A program made the position numbers and the translations under genes. Under the pieces are notes generated by a model, which was not told the DNA's origin, did not search any database, and worked only from the letters and a program-made list of their open reading frames with translations. From contig CAZDOR010000003.1 in the NCBI GenBank assembly GCA_964507105.1, positions 25,019-89,018 of the forward strand: 64,000 nt of DNA, given 5' to 3'. The stretch comes from PWPS01 sp964507105 (lineage in GTDB: Bacteria; Patescibacteriota; Minisyncoccia; Minisyncoccales; PWPS01). This document shows positions 1 through 7,221 of this stretch, piece after piece (position 1 is the stretch's first letter; each line of letters begins with the position of its first letter).

Positions 1-2
1 AT

Positions 3-572
3 CCGTTAGTTGCTCACAACATGGATTTCGATAGGTCCTTTTTAGAGAAAAATGGTCTTGAAGCTGATTATTTGGATAGTTTGGATTTAGCTTGCATGCT
101 TTATCCTCGAGAAGAAAAGCATAATCAAGAGTATCTACTGAAAAAAATTTGCGGTACTACCTATGAAGCACACAGAGCTCTGGAAGATGCCAAAAACTTG
201 CACACACTTTATAAAAGATTACTGAAACGAGCTGACGTCATAGATGAAAGGCTAAAAAAAGAAATTAGGGACGCAACAAAGCCAATCGACTGGAAATTTA
301 AAAATCTTTTTGAGAGTGTTTCAACCGGACGGGATGATTATTTAACTCCCGAAGCGGAAAAAAATAAGTTTTGTCCGAAAAACTTACCTTCACGGGCAAA
401 CGGAGTTCCGATGGCTCATCTTATGTCTTGGCTGTTTTATACCGAAACCGGAAACATTACAGAGCTTTCTTATTGGGTGAGAAGAAAATATGAAAATTTT
501 TTTAACGAGGTAAAAGTCAGAAAGTGCAAAGGTAATTGTAATTATTTTAATAAAAATGAGCGGTTATTCTAA
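3..572 (+). CDS. DnaQ-like 3'-5' exonuclease, 5'-truncated by window edge
   Basis: The reading frame is open from the window's first bases, so the gene starts upstream. The visible part opens with LVAHNMDFD, matching the ExoII motif of DEDDh exonucleases (HN..FD), and continues to HRALEDAKNL (HxAxxDA), the ExoIII motif carrying the catalytic His and Asp. The first catalytic motif (DxE) must lie upstream. About 110 residues follow the nuclease core, ending in a basic tail with two Cys (KCKGNC). The family removes 3' terminal nucleotides from DNA or RNA, as proofreading subunit or stand-alone enzyme. The gene overlaps xseA by 17 bp, suggesting a nuclease operon. The family call is firm; the specific role is unknown. 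Confidence 0.75.
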   Translation, partial: PLVAHNMDFDRSFLEKNGLEADYLDSLDLACMLYPREEKHNQEYLLKKICGTTYEAHRALEDAKNLHTLYKRLLKRADVIDERLKKEIRDATKPIDWKFKNLFESVSTGRDDYLTPEAEKNKFCPKNLPSRANGVPMAHLMSWLFYTETGNITELSYWVRRKYENFFNEVKVRKCKGNCNYFNKNERLF

Positions 573-1926
573 AAAATTTGCCAAGAAATTAAAACCCTTT
601 TTGAACGACAAGGTTTTTACGGTATCGGATTTTATTGATTTTGTAAATGGGTTACTTGAACCACTTAAAGAATGTAAGGTGATCGTGAAGGGAGAAGTTG
701 GAGAAGATATGTATGTAAACAAAAAAAGAGGGTGGGCAATAGTTAACCTGATTGATAAGCAAGGCTCCACCCTTAATTGTTTTGTGATGCCCTATGCCGT
801 GGATCGGTTGGGCATTGATTTGGAGCCCGGGCTGGAAGTGAAGGTAGTCGGACATCCCCAAGTAAGGAAAAACAAAGGAAAATTCAGCTTCCAAGTAAAC
901 AGAATAAGTTTAGTCGGAGAAGGGAATTTGAAAAAGCAGTTTAAAGTACTAAAAAATAAATTGAGAAAAGAAGGCTTTTTTGATGAAGAAAAAAAGAAGC
1001 CGATTCCCGAATTTTCAAAAAAAATAGGCCTGATAACTTCGAAAGGCAGTGATGCGGAAAAGGATTTTAAAACTCACTTGAAAAATTACGGTTTTGAAGT
1101 TTTTCTTTTCTCCAGCAGAGTCGAAGGGGAGGCCGCAATTGATGACATAGTCTCCGGAATTAAAAATTTCAATCGAAATTTTACCGATTTGGATGCACTG
1201 GTGATTACCAGAGGAGGTGGTAGCTGGGAGTCCCTTCAAGCCTTTAATAGTGAGGAGGTGGTTAAAGTTGCCTTTGCTTCAAGTGTACCGATTATCTCCG
1301 GAATTGGGCACGAAAACGATCTTTCTCTTTTGGATTTAGTGGCTGATAAAAGAGTGTCCACTCCGACGGATGCGGGAAAACTTTTATCAAAGCCCTGGGA
1401 AGATGCGGAAAAAGCGGTAGTTAATTCGGAAAAAAATATATCCACTGCGATAAGAAGAATGATTACTCAAACGGAAAGAAAATTTGAGGAGCACCGTAGA
1501 TTTTTCGAAAGGAAAACAAAACGAATTTTCGTCATAAAAGAAAAAGAACTAAATTACTTTTTAAATAGTTTAACTGATAAAGTGAAAAATAAAATTAATA
1601 AATTTTATTCTCTCGTAAAAGAGCTTAAATCACAGAAATATAAAATAAAAACAAAAATAGAGAGAAATGGAGAAGAAATTATTAATTTAAATAAAAATTT
1701 AAATCAAAATAAAGATCGTTGGGAGAAGGTTATGAAAACGAAACTGTCCGAAGAAGGAAAAAAATTGAAACTCTCGAGCCCCGAACTAAAATTAAGCCAG
1801 GGTTACTCGATAACCAAACTGGGCGGAAATATTATTGAGTCCGTTCAAGGTTTATCAGATGGAGATCTGATAGAGACAACTTTTAAGGACGGTAAAACCG
1901 AATCCCGCGTAGAAAAAAATGAGTAA
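556..1926 (+). CDS. xseA: Exodeoxyribonuclease VII large subunit
   Basis: 456 residues, normal for XseA. Visible in order are an N-terminal OB-fold region (about 30-115), a catalytic domain with LITSKGSDAEKDF, ITRGGGSWESLQAF (about 218-230) and GIGHENDLSLLDLVADKRVSTPT (the last written across two family motifs, GHExD and VADxRxxTP), a long Lys/Glu-rich coiled coil (about 290-400), and a C-terminal LSQGYSITKL element. The enzyme degrades single-stranded DNA from both ends, with several small subunits per large subunit. It overlaps the preceding exonuclease gene and its end overlaps xseB by 8 bp, as expected for coupled translation. No Shine-Dalgarno site precedes the ATG. Confidence 0.95.
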   Translation: MSGYSKKFAKKLKPFLNDKVFTVSDFIDFVNGLLEPLKECKVIVKGEVGEDMYVNKKRGWAIVNLIDKQGSTLNCFVMPYAVDRLGIDLEPGLEVKVVGHPQVRKNKGKFSFQVNRISLVGEGNLKKQFKVLKNKLRKEGFFDEEKKKPIPEFSKKIGLITSKGSDAEKDFKTHLKNYGFEVFLFSSRVEGEAAIDDIVSGIKNFNRNFTDLDALVITRGGGSWESLQAFNSEEVVKVAFASSVPIISGIGHENDLSLLDLVADKRVSTPTDAGKLLSKPWEDAEKAVVNSEKNISTAIRRMITQTERKFEEHRRFFERKTKRIFVIKEKELNYFLNSLTDKVKNKINKFYSLVKELKSQKYKIKTKIERNGEEIINLNKNLNQNKDRWEKVMKTKLSEEGKKLKLSSPELKLSQGYSITKLGGNIIESVQGLSDGDLIETTFKDGKTESRVEKNE

Positions 1927-2128
1927 AAATGATGATTTTAACTTTACGGAAGCATATAAAAAAATTGAAGAAATAAATGAATGGTTTCAGAAAGAAGAAA
2001 TTAATTTGGAGCAGGCCTTGGATAAATACGAAGAAGGAATGGAGTTGATTGAAAAATGCAAAGGAAGGCTTGAAAAGTCAAAAAACAAGTTTGAAAATAT
2101 AAAGAAGAAATATTCGGAAGAGAGTTAA
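1919..2128 (+). CDS. xseB: Exodeoxyribonuclease VII small subunit
   Basis: 69 residues, typical XseB size. It carries the family pattern FTEAYKKIEEI, then LEQALDKYEEGMELI, then a basic helix, predicting the two-helix coiled coil that binds the XseA stalk. It starts inside the last codons of xseA (8-bp overlap) and is followed after 1 bp by the next gene. Assignment rests on sequence pattern and context together and is secure. Confidence 0.92.
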   Translation: MSKNDDFNFTEAYKKIEEINEWFQKEEINLEQALDKYEEGMELIEKCKGRLEKSKNKFENIKKKYSEES

Positions 2129-2129
2129 T

Positions 2130-3206
2130 ATGTCCATAAAAAAATCGATTAATAAACTTAAAATCGGAGAAAAAGAAAGCACCGAGAAGGCTAAGGAAAA
2201 GATAAAAAAAGCCTTTAAAAAAGAGGAAGAAAAAGCTTCAAAACAGATGATGGGACGATTGAAAGACTACTCTTCAATTGAAAAAGAAAAAGGGAAAATT
2301 GCTTTCATATACGGATTAAAACTTGCTGCTCGAAGTAGAGGGAGAGAGTTTTTTCCTTTATTTACTAAATTCATTACGGATAACATCCAAAGTGATTCCG
2401 GAAATGTCAGACAAGCCGTGATTCGGCTCACCGACACTTTAATTGAGTCATTACTTGTTGATTCTGAGGATTTATCCAAAAAAGAAAAGGAAGTTTTCAA
2501 TCAATTTATTGATGAAATCTTAATGCTTTTGGAGAATTACCATGATTTTGAATATGAAGAATATTCCGATATTTCGAATATGCCTCCCTCGGTTTACAAG
2601 AGTTTGGAAATTTTATTATCTAAAATAATGAATCCGGGTCAGAAAAAAACCAGTTATGACCGAAAAACCGGGATGCCGGGATGGATGGATTGTACCTGGA
2701 AAAGAATTCCCTGTGGAGAAGATAATTGTCCGGTATGTAGTAAACTGAACGAGCTGGAAAATGCCGACCTTTTTGAACGAAATGAATTTTTAATGAATGC
2801 GGCTGAAGAAGATGGAAGCGGGGAGGAAAAAATTCCCAACCCGGAAGATTTCCCTTTTTACATCGAAGTTAGGGATTGGTTGGACGAACTGCTTTTAATC
2901 GCGGAAAAGTCACGGGAAAGAGGTGAATTTTGGATTTTTACGGAAGAGGCGGCAGATTTGTTTTGGTATATGAATGTTTTGAGTGCCAAGACTTATCGAC
3001 AGCTAAGCAATCGATATTTAATTGAGAACTCCGGAAAAAATAATAAAGTGAATTACAATTACACGAACTATGTTCTTAAAGAATCAGTAAAAAAGATTAA
3101 AAAATCATTAAAAATAATTGCGGATAATAATCAGAGTCAAAGATCCGAGCTGGAAGATGCTTTTGAGAAGATTTCTGATATGGAGGAGAGAATCTTTAAT
3201 ATATGA
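2130..3206 (+). CDS. Unassigned protein with a Cys4 cluster
   Basis: 358 residues, not recognised. The first 60 residues are highly charged and helical. A central block contains four cysteines spaced C-x6-C-x4-C-x2-C (starting near residue 188, CTWKRIPCGEDNC then PVC), which looks like a zinc-finger or other metal site. The remainder is helical and acidic. No signal peptide or membrane segment is visible, so it is probably cytoplasmic. It starts 1 bp after xseB and 17 bp before idi, so it may be co-transcribed with the nuclease genes; a nucleic-acid-related role would be a guess. Confidence 0.7.
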   Translation: MSIKKSINKLKIGEKESTEKAKEKIKKAFKKEEEKASKQMMGRLKDYSSIEKEKGKIAFIYGLKLAARSRGREFFPLFTKFITDNIQSDSGNVRQAVIRLTDTLIESLLVDSEDLSKKEKEVFNQFIDEILMLLENYHDFEYEEYSDISNMPPSVYKSLEILLSKIMNPGQKKTSYDRKTGMPGWMDCTWKRIPCGEDNCPVCSKLNELENADLFERNEFLMNAAEEDGSGEEKIPNPEDFPFYIEVRDWLDELLLIAEKSRERGEFWIFTEEAADLFWYMNVLSAKTYRQLSNRYLIENSGKNNKVNYNYTNYVLKESVKKIKKSLKIIADNNQSQRSELEDAFEKISDMEERIFNI

Positions 3207-3223
3207 TTAATCTTTGAATAAGA

Positions 3224-3733
3224 ATGAGTAAAATAATAAAAGTTGACGAAAATGATAATAAAATAGGGGAGATTGAGAAGCTCAAGGCTCACAAGGAGGA
3301 GGTTCTACATAGAGCTTTTTCAGTTTTTATCCTAAATGATGAAGGTGAGATGCTCCTCCAAAAAAGAGCTGATAGTAAATATCATGGCGGAGGGCTTTGG
3401 TCTAATACCTGTTGTAGTCATCCGACTGAAGATGATAACCTGCAAAAACAAGCGGAGAATAGACTGGATGAAGAGATGGGTTTTAAAACTAAAATAGGAA
3501 AAATAGGGGAGGTAAAATACAATCTGGAAGTTGGAGATTTGGTTGAGCATGAATATGACCACTTGCTTGTTGGAGCTTATAACGGCAAGGTTAACCCTAA
3601 TCCGGAAGAGGTTTCCGATTATAAATGGATTCCTTTAGAAAAAATAGAAAAAGATTTAGAGGAGAATCCGGATATATACACCCCTTGGTTTAAATTTTTA
3701 TATCCCAAAGTTTTAAATTATTTAAGCGCTTAA
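3224..3733 (+). CDS. idi: Isopentenyl-diphosphate delta-isomerase, type I
   Basis: 169 residues of Nudix fold. It interconverts isopentenyl and dimethylallyl diphosphate. Diagnostic features are HRAFSVFILND, LLQKRA, the active-site Cys motif SNTCCSHP (about residue 67), the Nudix-like helix ENRLDEEMGF, and the catalytic Glu region EHEYDHLLVG (about 108). These distinguish it from a generic MutT hydrolase. It is the second gene of isoprenoid metabolism here, with the polyprenyl synthase at 29.9 kb; no MEP or mevalonate gene lies in the window. It is preceded by 17 bp without a Shine-Dalgarno site. Confidence 0.93.
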   Translation: MSKIIKVDENDNKIGEIEKLKAHKEEVLHRAFSVFILNDEGEMLLQKRADSKYHGGGLWSNTCCSHPTEDDNLQKQAENRLDEEMGFKTKIGKIGEVKYNLEVGDLVEHEYDHLLVGAYNGKVNPNPEEVSDYKWIPLEKIEKDLEENPDIYTPWFKFLYPKVLNYLSA

Positions 3734-3753
3734 AATTGACTTTCACTTTCATC

Positions 3754-3782
3754 TTGATAGGCTTAAAATAGAAACTTATAAA
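3754..3782 (+). promoter_or_regulatory. Sigma70-type promoter before the 3798 gene
   Basis: TTGATA (3754-3759), 17-bp spacer, TATAAA (3777-3782). The predicted start near 3790 would leave a leader of only about 8 nt before the ATG at 3798, with no Shine-Dalgarno site. Confidence 0.5.
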
Positions 3783-3797
3783 ATAAATACTAAATTT

Positions 3798-4553
3798 ATG
3801 AAAAAAATAATAATTTTAATAGTTGTTATTTTGGCTGCCGGATTTCTACTCTTTGGCTTGGAAACTCCGGAAGAGCCGGAAAATGGAGAAGTGGAACTTC
3901 CGGAAAGAGAAATTGAATTTGTAGCCGAAGAAGATCAAGAAGCACAAGAAATAAAGGTTTCTGAAGAGGGTGAGGAAGTTTTTTCACTAACAATTGATGA
4001 GCTTAATCAATGGACAGCGGATAATTGGGATCATTTTGAAGAACCACCTCAAGTTGGAGGAAGAGATGTTGAGCCGGATAACTTCGGTTTTTTTGATAGA
4101 GCAGCAAGTATTTCCCCTGATAATAGCAGATTAGTATTTTCTGTTCACGATTATGCTGTAGCTACTACAACTGCAGTTGTAATAGTCGCAGATTTAGAGA
4201 CCGGAGATATGGAAATGATGGATAAGGCGACCAGAGGAACTCCTGAAGAGTACGCATGGAGTGAAGATTCTTCCAGAGTTGCATACACTTTAGGAACAGC
4301 GCGAGCTGGAGGAGATTTTCTAAGAGTTGATAATGTGGATGATATGGAAAAGGTTTTCGAGATTAGTGAAGAAGATCTTCTTTCAATAATTGATCCGGAC
4401 GAGGAGGTGATTGATGTAGGACAATTTATGCCGGTTTTTGGTGATTTGGATTGGGAAGAAGAGGTTTTAAGCTTCACAACGGAGGATATTAATTCCGATG
4501 AGATACTGTCTTGGATTATAAATCAGGATGGAGAAGGCTTAGAACTAAACTAA
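3798..4553 (+). CDS. Membrane-anchored acidic extracytoplasmic protein
   Basis: 251 residues. Residues 4-20 form a hydrophobic signal or anchor segment (IIILIVVILAAGFLLFG) followed by a Glu-rich linker, so the body should lie outside the membrane. The C-terminal part has strands of the form ISPDNSRLVFSVHDY, VVIVADLETGDM and YAWSEDSSRVAYTL, resembling PD40/TolB-like beta-propeller blades, but only two or three blades fit this length. No enzyme motif is seen. It stands between its own promoter and a strong terminator, so it is probably monocistronic. Function unknown. Confidence 0.75.
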   Translation: MKKIIILIVVILAAGFLLFGLETPEEPENGEVELPEREIEFVAEEDQEAQEIKVSEEGEEVFSLTIDELNQWTADNWDHFEEPPQVGGRDVEPDNFGFFDRAASISPDNSRLVFSVHDYAVATTTAVVIVADLETGDMEMMDKATRGTPEEYAWSEDSSRVAYTLGTARAGGDFLRVDNVDDMEKVFEISEEDLLSIIDPDEEVIDVGQFMPVFGDLDWEEEVLSFTTEDINSDEILSWIINQDGEGLELN

Positions 4554-4577
4554 AGTTATATACAGAAAAATAACTTA

Positions 4578-4610
4578 AAGAGCAGCCTTTTAGGTTGCTC
4601 TTTTTTGTTT
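4578..4610 (+). terminator. Rho-independent terminator
   Basis: Stem AAGAGCAGCC / GGTTGCTCTT (one G-T pair) around the loop TTTTA, followed by TTTTTTGTTTT. It closes the 3798 gene. Confidence 0.85.
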
Positions 4611-4619
4611 TAAGTAAAG

Positions 4620-4628
4620 TGATATAAT
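4620..4628 (+). promoter_or_regulatory. Extended -10 promoter element
   Basis: TGATATAAT, an extended -10 element (TG-n-TATAAT) with no convincing -35 box, 29 bp before the ATG at 4657. It would drive the 4657-5825 membrane-protein pair. Confidence 0.5.
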
Positions 4629-4656
4629 TAATAATATAAATTTAATTTTATAGCTC

Positions 4657-5058
4657 ATGTATTTATATATTTATTTTATAGCTTTATTTATTTTTCTAAT
4701 AATAGATGCTTTATGGCTCGGTGTTGTAGCCAGGAATCTGTATAAAAAAGAGATCGGTTTTTTAATGAAGAAAAATATCAACTGGGTAGCAGCGATTGTT
4801 TTTTATTTACTTTTTATTTTGGGGCTTACCGTTTTTGTAATTGAGCCTGTTATTGTAAGAGACGGGCAGTTTTTAAATTCACTTACATTAGGGTCCCTTT
4901 TTGGGCTTGTTTCGTATGCTACTTATGACCTAACAAATCTTGCAACAATTAAAAAATGGCCAATTAAAGTGACGATAATAGATCTTGCATGGGGCTCATT
5001 TATTGGAGGTATTGTTTCAATTATTACTCACATGATAATAATTAATTTAATTATATGA
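4657..5058 (+). CDS. DUF2177-like integral membrane protein
   Basis: 133 residues with four predicted membrane spans. The sequence fits the DUF2177 pattern: DALWLGVVARNLYKKEIG near the N-terminus, GLVSYATYDLTNLATIKKWP in the middle, and DLAWGSFIGGIVS in the last span. The family's function is unknown. It overlaps the following gene by 4 bp (ATGA), showing coupling with the DUF1295 protein; the two families co-occur in other bacteria near lipid-modification genes (from memory, not checked). Confidence 0.85.
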   Translation: MYLYIYFIALFIFLIIDALWLGVVARNLYKKEIGFLMKKNINWVAAIVFYLLFILGLTVFVIEPVIVRDGQFLNSLTLGSLFGLVSYATYDLTNLATIKKWPIKVTIIDLAWGSFIGGIVSIITHMIIINLII

Positions 5059-5825
5059 ATTACTATTTAGCATTGGGGATTATTTTGTTTATTTACATTA
5101 ATTTTTGGTTTCTTTTATCACTGCTTAAAAAGAGGAATGATTTAGCTGATATTGCTTGGGGGCTGGGGTTTGTTCTTTTAGCACTCGTTTCTTTTTACAT
5201 TAATTATCAAAATTATGGGTTTTCACTAAGACCGAGCCTTATTACGGGAATGGTCACTTTGTGGGGTGTCAGGCTTGCTTTGCATGTCTATTTTAGAAAC
5301 AGGGGAAGAGGTGAGGATTATAGATATAAAAAGTGGAGAGAGGAGTGGAAGTATTTTAAATTAAGGTCCTATTTTCAAGTTTATCTGTTGCAGGGATTTT
5401 TACTTTTCATTATTTCCTTGCCGGTTTTGATGATAAATCAAGCTCCTGTATCAAGCTTACAAATATTTGATTTTATCGGTTTTTCAATTTGGATTATTGG
5501 TTTTTTGTTCGAGGTCATTGGAGATTATCAACTAAAGAAATTTATAGAGGATCCAGATAAAGAGGGAATTATGCAATCCGGTCTGTGGAAGTGGAGTAGG
5601 CACCCGAATTACTTCGGGGAGGTAATTCAGTGGTGGGGTGTTTGGATTGTTTCAGTTTCAGCAACAACGAATCTTTTTGGAATTTTAGGACCCATAACTA
5701 TCAGCCTTTTAATTTTAAAGGTATCCGGAATTCCGCTTTTGGAAGAAAGGATGTCTAAAAAGCCGGGATTTCAGGAATATAAGGAAAAAACAAGTAAGTT
5801 TTTTCCATTACCTCCAAAAAAATAA
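5055..5825 (+). CDS. DUF1295 family membrane protein (steroid 5-alpha-reductase-like fold)
   Basis: 256 residues, six or seven membrane spans. Matches the DUF1295 family by LADIAWGLGFVLLA, TLWGVRLALHVYFRNRGRGEDYRY and the C-terminal WSRHPNYFGEVIQWWGVW block, which resembles the NADPH-binding end of steroid 5-alpha-reductase and ICMT-like methyltransferases. The substrate is unknown; a lipid or isoprenoid reductase or methyltransferase is plausible. It is translated from an ATGA overlap with the DUF2177 gene. Confidence 0.87.
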   Translation: MNYYLALGIILFIYINFWFLLSLLKKRNDLADIAWGLGFVLLALVSFYINYQNYGFSLRPSLITGMVTLWGVRLALHVYFRNRGRGEDYRYKKWREEWKYFKLRSYFQVYLLQGFLLFIISLPVLMINQAPVSSLQIFDFIGFSIWIIGFLFEVIGDYQLKKFIEDPDKEGIMQSGLWKWSRHPNYFGEVIQWWGVWIVSVSATTNLFGILGPITISLLILKVSGIPLLEERMSKKPGFQEYKEKTSKFFPLPPKK

Positions 5826-5833
5826 CAAACTTC

Positions 5834-5865
5834 AAAGTCTTGTGTGTTTATGAGGCTTTTGTTTT
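5834..5865 (+). terminator. Weak Rho-independent terminator
   Basis: Seven-pair stem AAAGTCT / AGGCTTT with a 12-nt loop, followed by TTGTTTTG. The stem is short and the loop long, so it may be leaky. Confidence 0.4.
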
Positions 5866-5908
5866 GTGTTATTGTTAATAAATAGTTATAGGTTTATTTG
5901 TGACAAGT

Positions 5909-6649
5909 ATGAATTTGGAAAACATTTTAGCAACTTTTGTTGTTTTTATTTTTATAGGGTGGATCATTGAAGTAGCGTATAGATCTTATCAAGCTAAAAA
6001 TATTGTCAACCCGGGATTTTTAAGCGGCCCTTATGTTCCTATTTATGGGTTCGGCGGATTGGTGACCTACTTTATTTCATTCCATTCCGAAGAATTGTCA
6101 CTTTTTAGGTCGGCTTTCTTTTTTATACTGGCAATTGCTTTTTTGGAATATTTTACCGGTTTATTTTTTCAAAAAATATTCAAGGTTCGTTTGTGGGATT
6201 ATTCTGATGAGAGGCTAAATCTTAACAGTCATATTTGTCCTAAGTTTTTATTTTATTGGTTTGTTTTGGGAGCCGTTTTCAGGTATTTTCTTTTTCCGTA
6301 TTTTGATTATTTAGTTCGTGAAGTTGTTGTTTCCGGTGTGGGTCTTTTTACTCTCGGGTTTTTCTACGGAGTTTTTGCTGTTGATTTGATTATTTCTTTT
6401 AATTTGGCTTATAGGGCAAGAAAAACGATCAACGCCTTCGGTGAAAATTATATTTCCGGAAGAGTTCTTACTCTTAAAGGATTATATAGAGAGGTTAGCT
6501 CGAATTTAAATCAACGAGTTGATACTTCCGGATTTAAGAAAAGAGGATCATATTTCTTGAACTATTTTAGATTAAAAAGAAACATAAAAGAGGAATTGGA
6601 GGAGGCGATTAAAGAAAAGATTGAAAAAATAAGAGATAATAATTTTTAA
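5909..6649 (+). CDS. CmpB-type putative ABC transporter permease family membrane protein
   Basis: About 246 residues from the ATG at 5909; a GTG at 5900 is in frame and cannot be excluded. Five or so membrane spans. The opening FIGWIIEVAYRSYQ, FLSGPYVPIYGFGGL and the LWDYSDERLNLNSHICPKF block are typical of the ABC_trans_CmpB family (PF06541). Despite the family name no ATPase is nearby and transport is unproven. The last 60 residues form a charged cytoplasmic helix. Function unresolved. Confidence 0.82.
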   Translation: MNLENILATFVVFIFIGWIIEVAYRSYQAKNIVNPGFLSGPYVPIYGFGGLVTYFISFHSEELSLFRSAFFFILAIAFLEYFTGLFFQKIFKVRLWDYSDERLNLNSHICPKFLFYWFVLGAVFRYFLFPYFDYLVREVVVSGVGLFTLGFFYGVFAVDLIISFNLAYRARKTINAFGENYISGRVLTLKGLYREVSSNLNQRVDTSGFKKRGSYFLNYFRLKRNIKEELEEAIKEKIEKIRDNNF

Positions 6650-6666
6650 AGATTAAATTAATTTGT

Positions 6667-7221
6667 ATGTGGAATAAAAAAGAACAGGAAGCAGTAGAGT
6701 TTTCTTTTAAAGCGCATGAAAAACAAAAAAGAAAAGGGACGGGAATATCCTATGTGTCTCATCCGATGACAGTTGCCGTTATTTTAGCTAAGTTGAATGC
6801 AAATCAAACTCAAATATTAGCGGGAATATTGCATGATATACTCGAGGATACCGAATTCAAAAAAACGGATATAAAGAGAAAGTTCGGAACGGAAGTGGCT
6901 AATTTGGTTGAGGAAGTCTCCGAATCGGATAAGGATATGCCTTATATGGAAAGAAAAGAGCGAGCAGCAGCCAAACTTTTTGTAATTTCTGAAGAAGCGG
7001 TCTTGGTCAAAGCGGCTGATGTCTTGTCAAATATGGTGGATTTGATTACCGACTTACAAAGAAAATCGGGAGAGGCTTTTGAAATTTTCAATACGGACAA
7101 AAATGGGAAGATAAAGCAAATGGAACGAGTAGTTAAAATTTTAGTTTCGAGAATTAAAAATAAGAAATTAGCTGAATCATTGAAGAAAAATCTCAAGAAA
7201 ATCAAGGAATATGAAGATTAA
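6667..7221 (+). CDS. HD-domain phosphohydrolase, RelA/SpoT HD-like
   Basis: 184 residues containing only an HD domain. The metal ligands are visible as the His of YVSHPM (about 37), the LHD pair in GILHDILEDTEF (about 60) and the Asp in KAADVLSNM (about 120). This is the arrangement of (p)ppGpp hydrolase domains (SpoT, MESH1); no synthetase, TGS or ACT domain is present. It may degrade alarmones or another phosphorylated nucleotide. It overlaps the helicase gene by 11 bp. The HD call is firm, the substrate is inferred. Confidence 0.85.
   Translation: MWNKKEQEAVEFSFKAHEKQKRKGTGISYVSHPMTVAVILAKLNANQTQILAGILHDILEDTEFKKTDIKRKFGTEVANLVEEVSESDKDMPYMERKERAAAKLFVISEEAVLVKAADVLSNMVDLITDLQRKSGEAFEIFNTDKNGKIKQMERVVKILVSRIKNKKLAESLKKNLKKIKEYED

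Noticed and set aside
3224..3733. MutT-type Nudix hydrolase
   Set aside because: The active-site Cys and Glu motifs of type I isopentenyl-diphosphate isomerase are present.
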